Positions 63,942 through 64,000 of a stretch of 64,000 nt of DNA are shown here, piece by piece. This DNA is from NORP259 sp041398705 (lineage in GTDB: Bacteria > Planctomycetota > UBA1135 > GCA-002686595). Made by a program: the position numbers and the translations under genes. Positions within the stretch are counted from its first letter, which is position 1. Each line of letters opens with the position of its first letter. The notes beneath the pieces are model-generated. The model saw nothing but the letters and a program-made list of their open reading frames with translations, searched no databases and was not told where the DNA came from. Location: assembly GCA_041398705.1 (NCBI GenBank), contig JAWKUI010000014.1:1-64000 (forward strand), read 5' to 3'.

Positions 63942-64000
63942 ATGCACGAATCCGCCGAGACCGACGATTATCCGGTACGCCGCACCGCCGCCCGCCCCCC
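63942..64000 (+). CDS. Possible start of a gene running off the window
   Basis: An ATG at 63942 opens a frame (MHESAETDDYPVRRTAARPP) that reaches the window end without a stop, divergent from the helicase. It is too short to assign. Confidence 0.3.
   Translation, partial: MHESAETDDYPVRRTAARP

Overview
The window is GC-rich chromosomal DNA that looks like Planctomycetota. The evidence is gene content: an ECF sigma factor fused to a membrane segment and a large carboxypeptidase-regulatory-like region, a TIGR03790-type secreted protein, choice-of-anchor L and PPC-like secreted proteins, FG-GAP/ASPIC proteins, several sulfatase-superfamily enzymes, a long HEAT-repeat protein, a giant membrane-anchored coiled coil, and weak Shine-Dalgarno signals throughout. 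The phylum call is an inference. I see no rRNA, tRNA or CRISPR array.

Layout. 1-2.4 kb: a cytosolic-looking PhnD-type binding-protein homologue, 1 bp ahead of a TusA-like/diiron ferritin-like fusion protein. 2.4-12.2 kb: an accessory island with lower-GC genes (a long carboxypeptidase-regulatory-like surface protein, a small exported protein, a hypothetical exported protein), two broken genes (one a formylglycine sulfatase with two frameshifts) and two truncated copies of one IS3-family element. 12.2-21.3 kb, minus strand: the sigma/extracytoplasmic fusion, a TIGR03790 protein behind a 14-bp tandem-repeat array, a cupin/JmjC-like dioxygenase and a HEAT-repeat protein whose signal peptide is cut off by two in-frame stops. 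21.6-27.7 kb: a TPP riboswitch abutting thiC, then two exported proteins that share a C-terminal module with the TIGR03790 protein. 27.8-41.6 kb: an APC permease; a signalling cluster (coiled-coil membrane protein, divergent sigma-70 factor, small membrane protein, Ser/Thr kinase); an LplT-like MFS carrier; a DAO-family oxidoreductase; a thioesterase; a DUF4332 protein; and a zinc-ribbon membrane protein. 41.6-43.4 kb: a complete hipBA toxin-antitoxin pair with a candidate operator. 43.3-54.4 kb: a large FG-GAP/ASPIC lipoprotein, then a plus-strand run of M28 peptidase, GT-C glycosyltransferase with TPRs, sulfatase-like lipoprotein and carboxypeptidase-regulatory-like protein. 54.4-64 kb: the 1490-residue coiled coil, a GGDEF-EAL regulator, a twin long-palindrome locus and a UvrD/PcrA helicase.

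How the genes work together. Much of the window serves the cell surface: secreted multidomain proteins, sulfatase-like enzymes, a peptidase and a glycosyltransferase. Signalling is provided by two unusual sigma factors, a Hanks-type kinase and a c-di-GMP enzyme. The most interesting unexplained items are the shared C-terminal module in three exported proteins, the paired palindromes at 61.5-61.75 kb, the TusA-diiron/PhnD pair and the transmembrane sigma factor. Several genes have single-base frame breaks, which could be pseudogenes or assembly indels.
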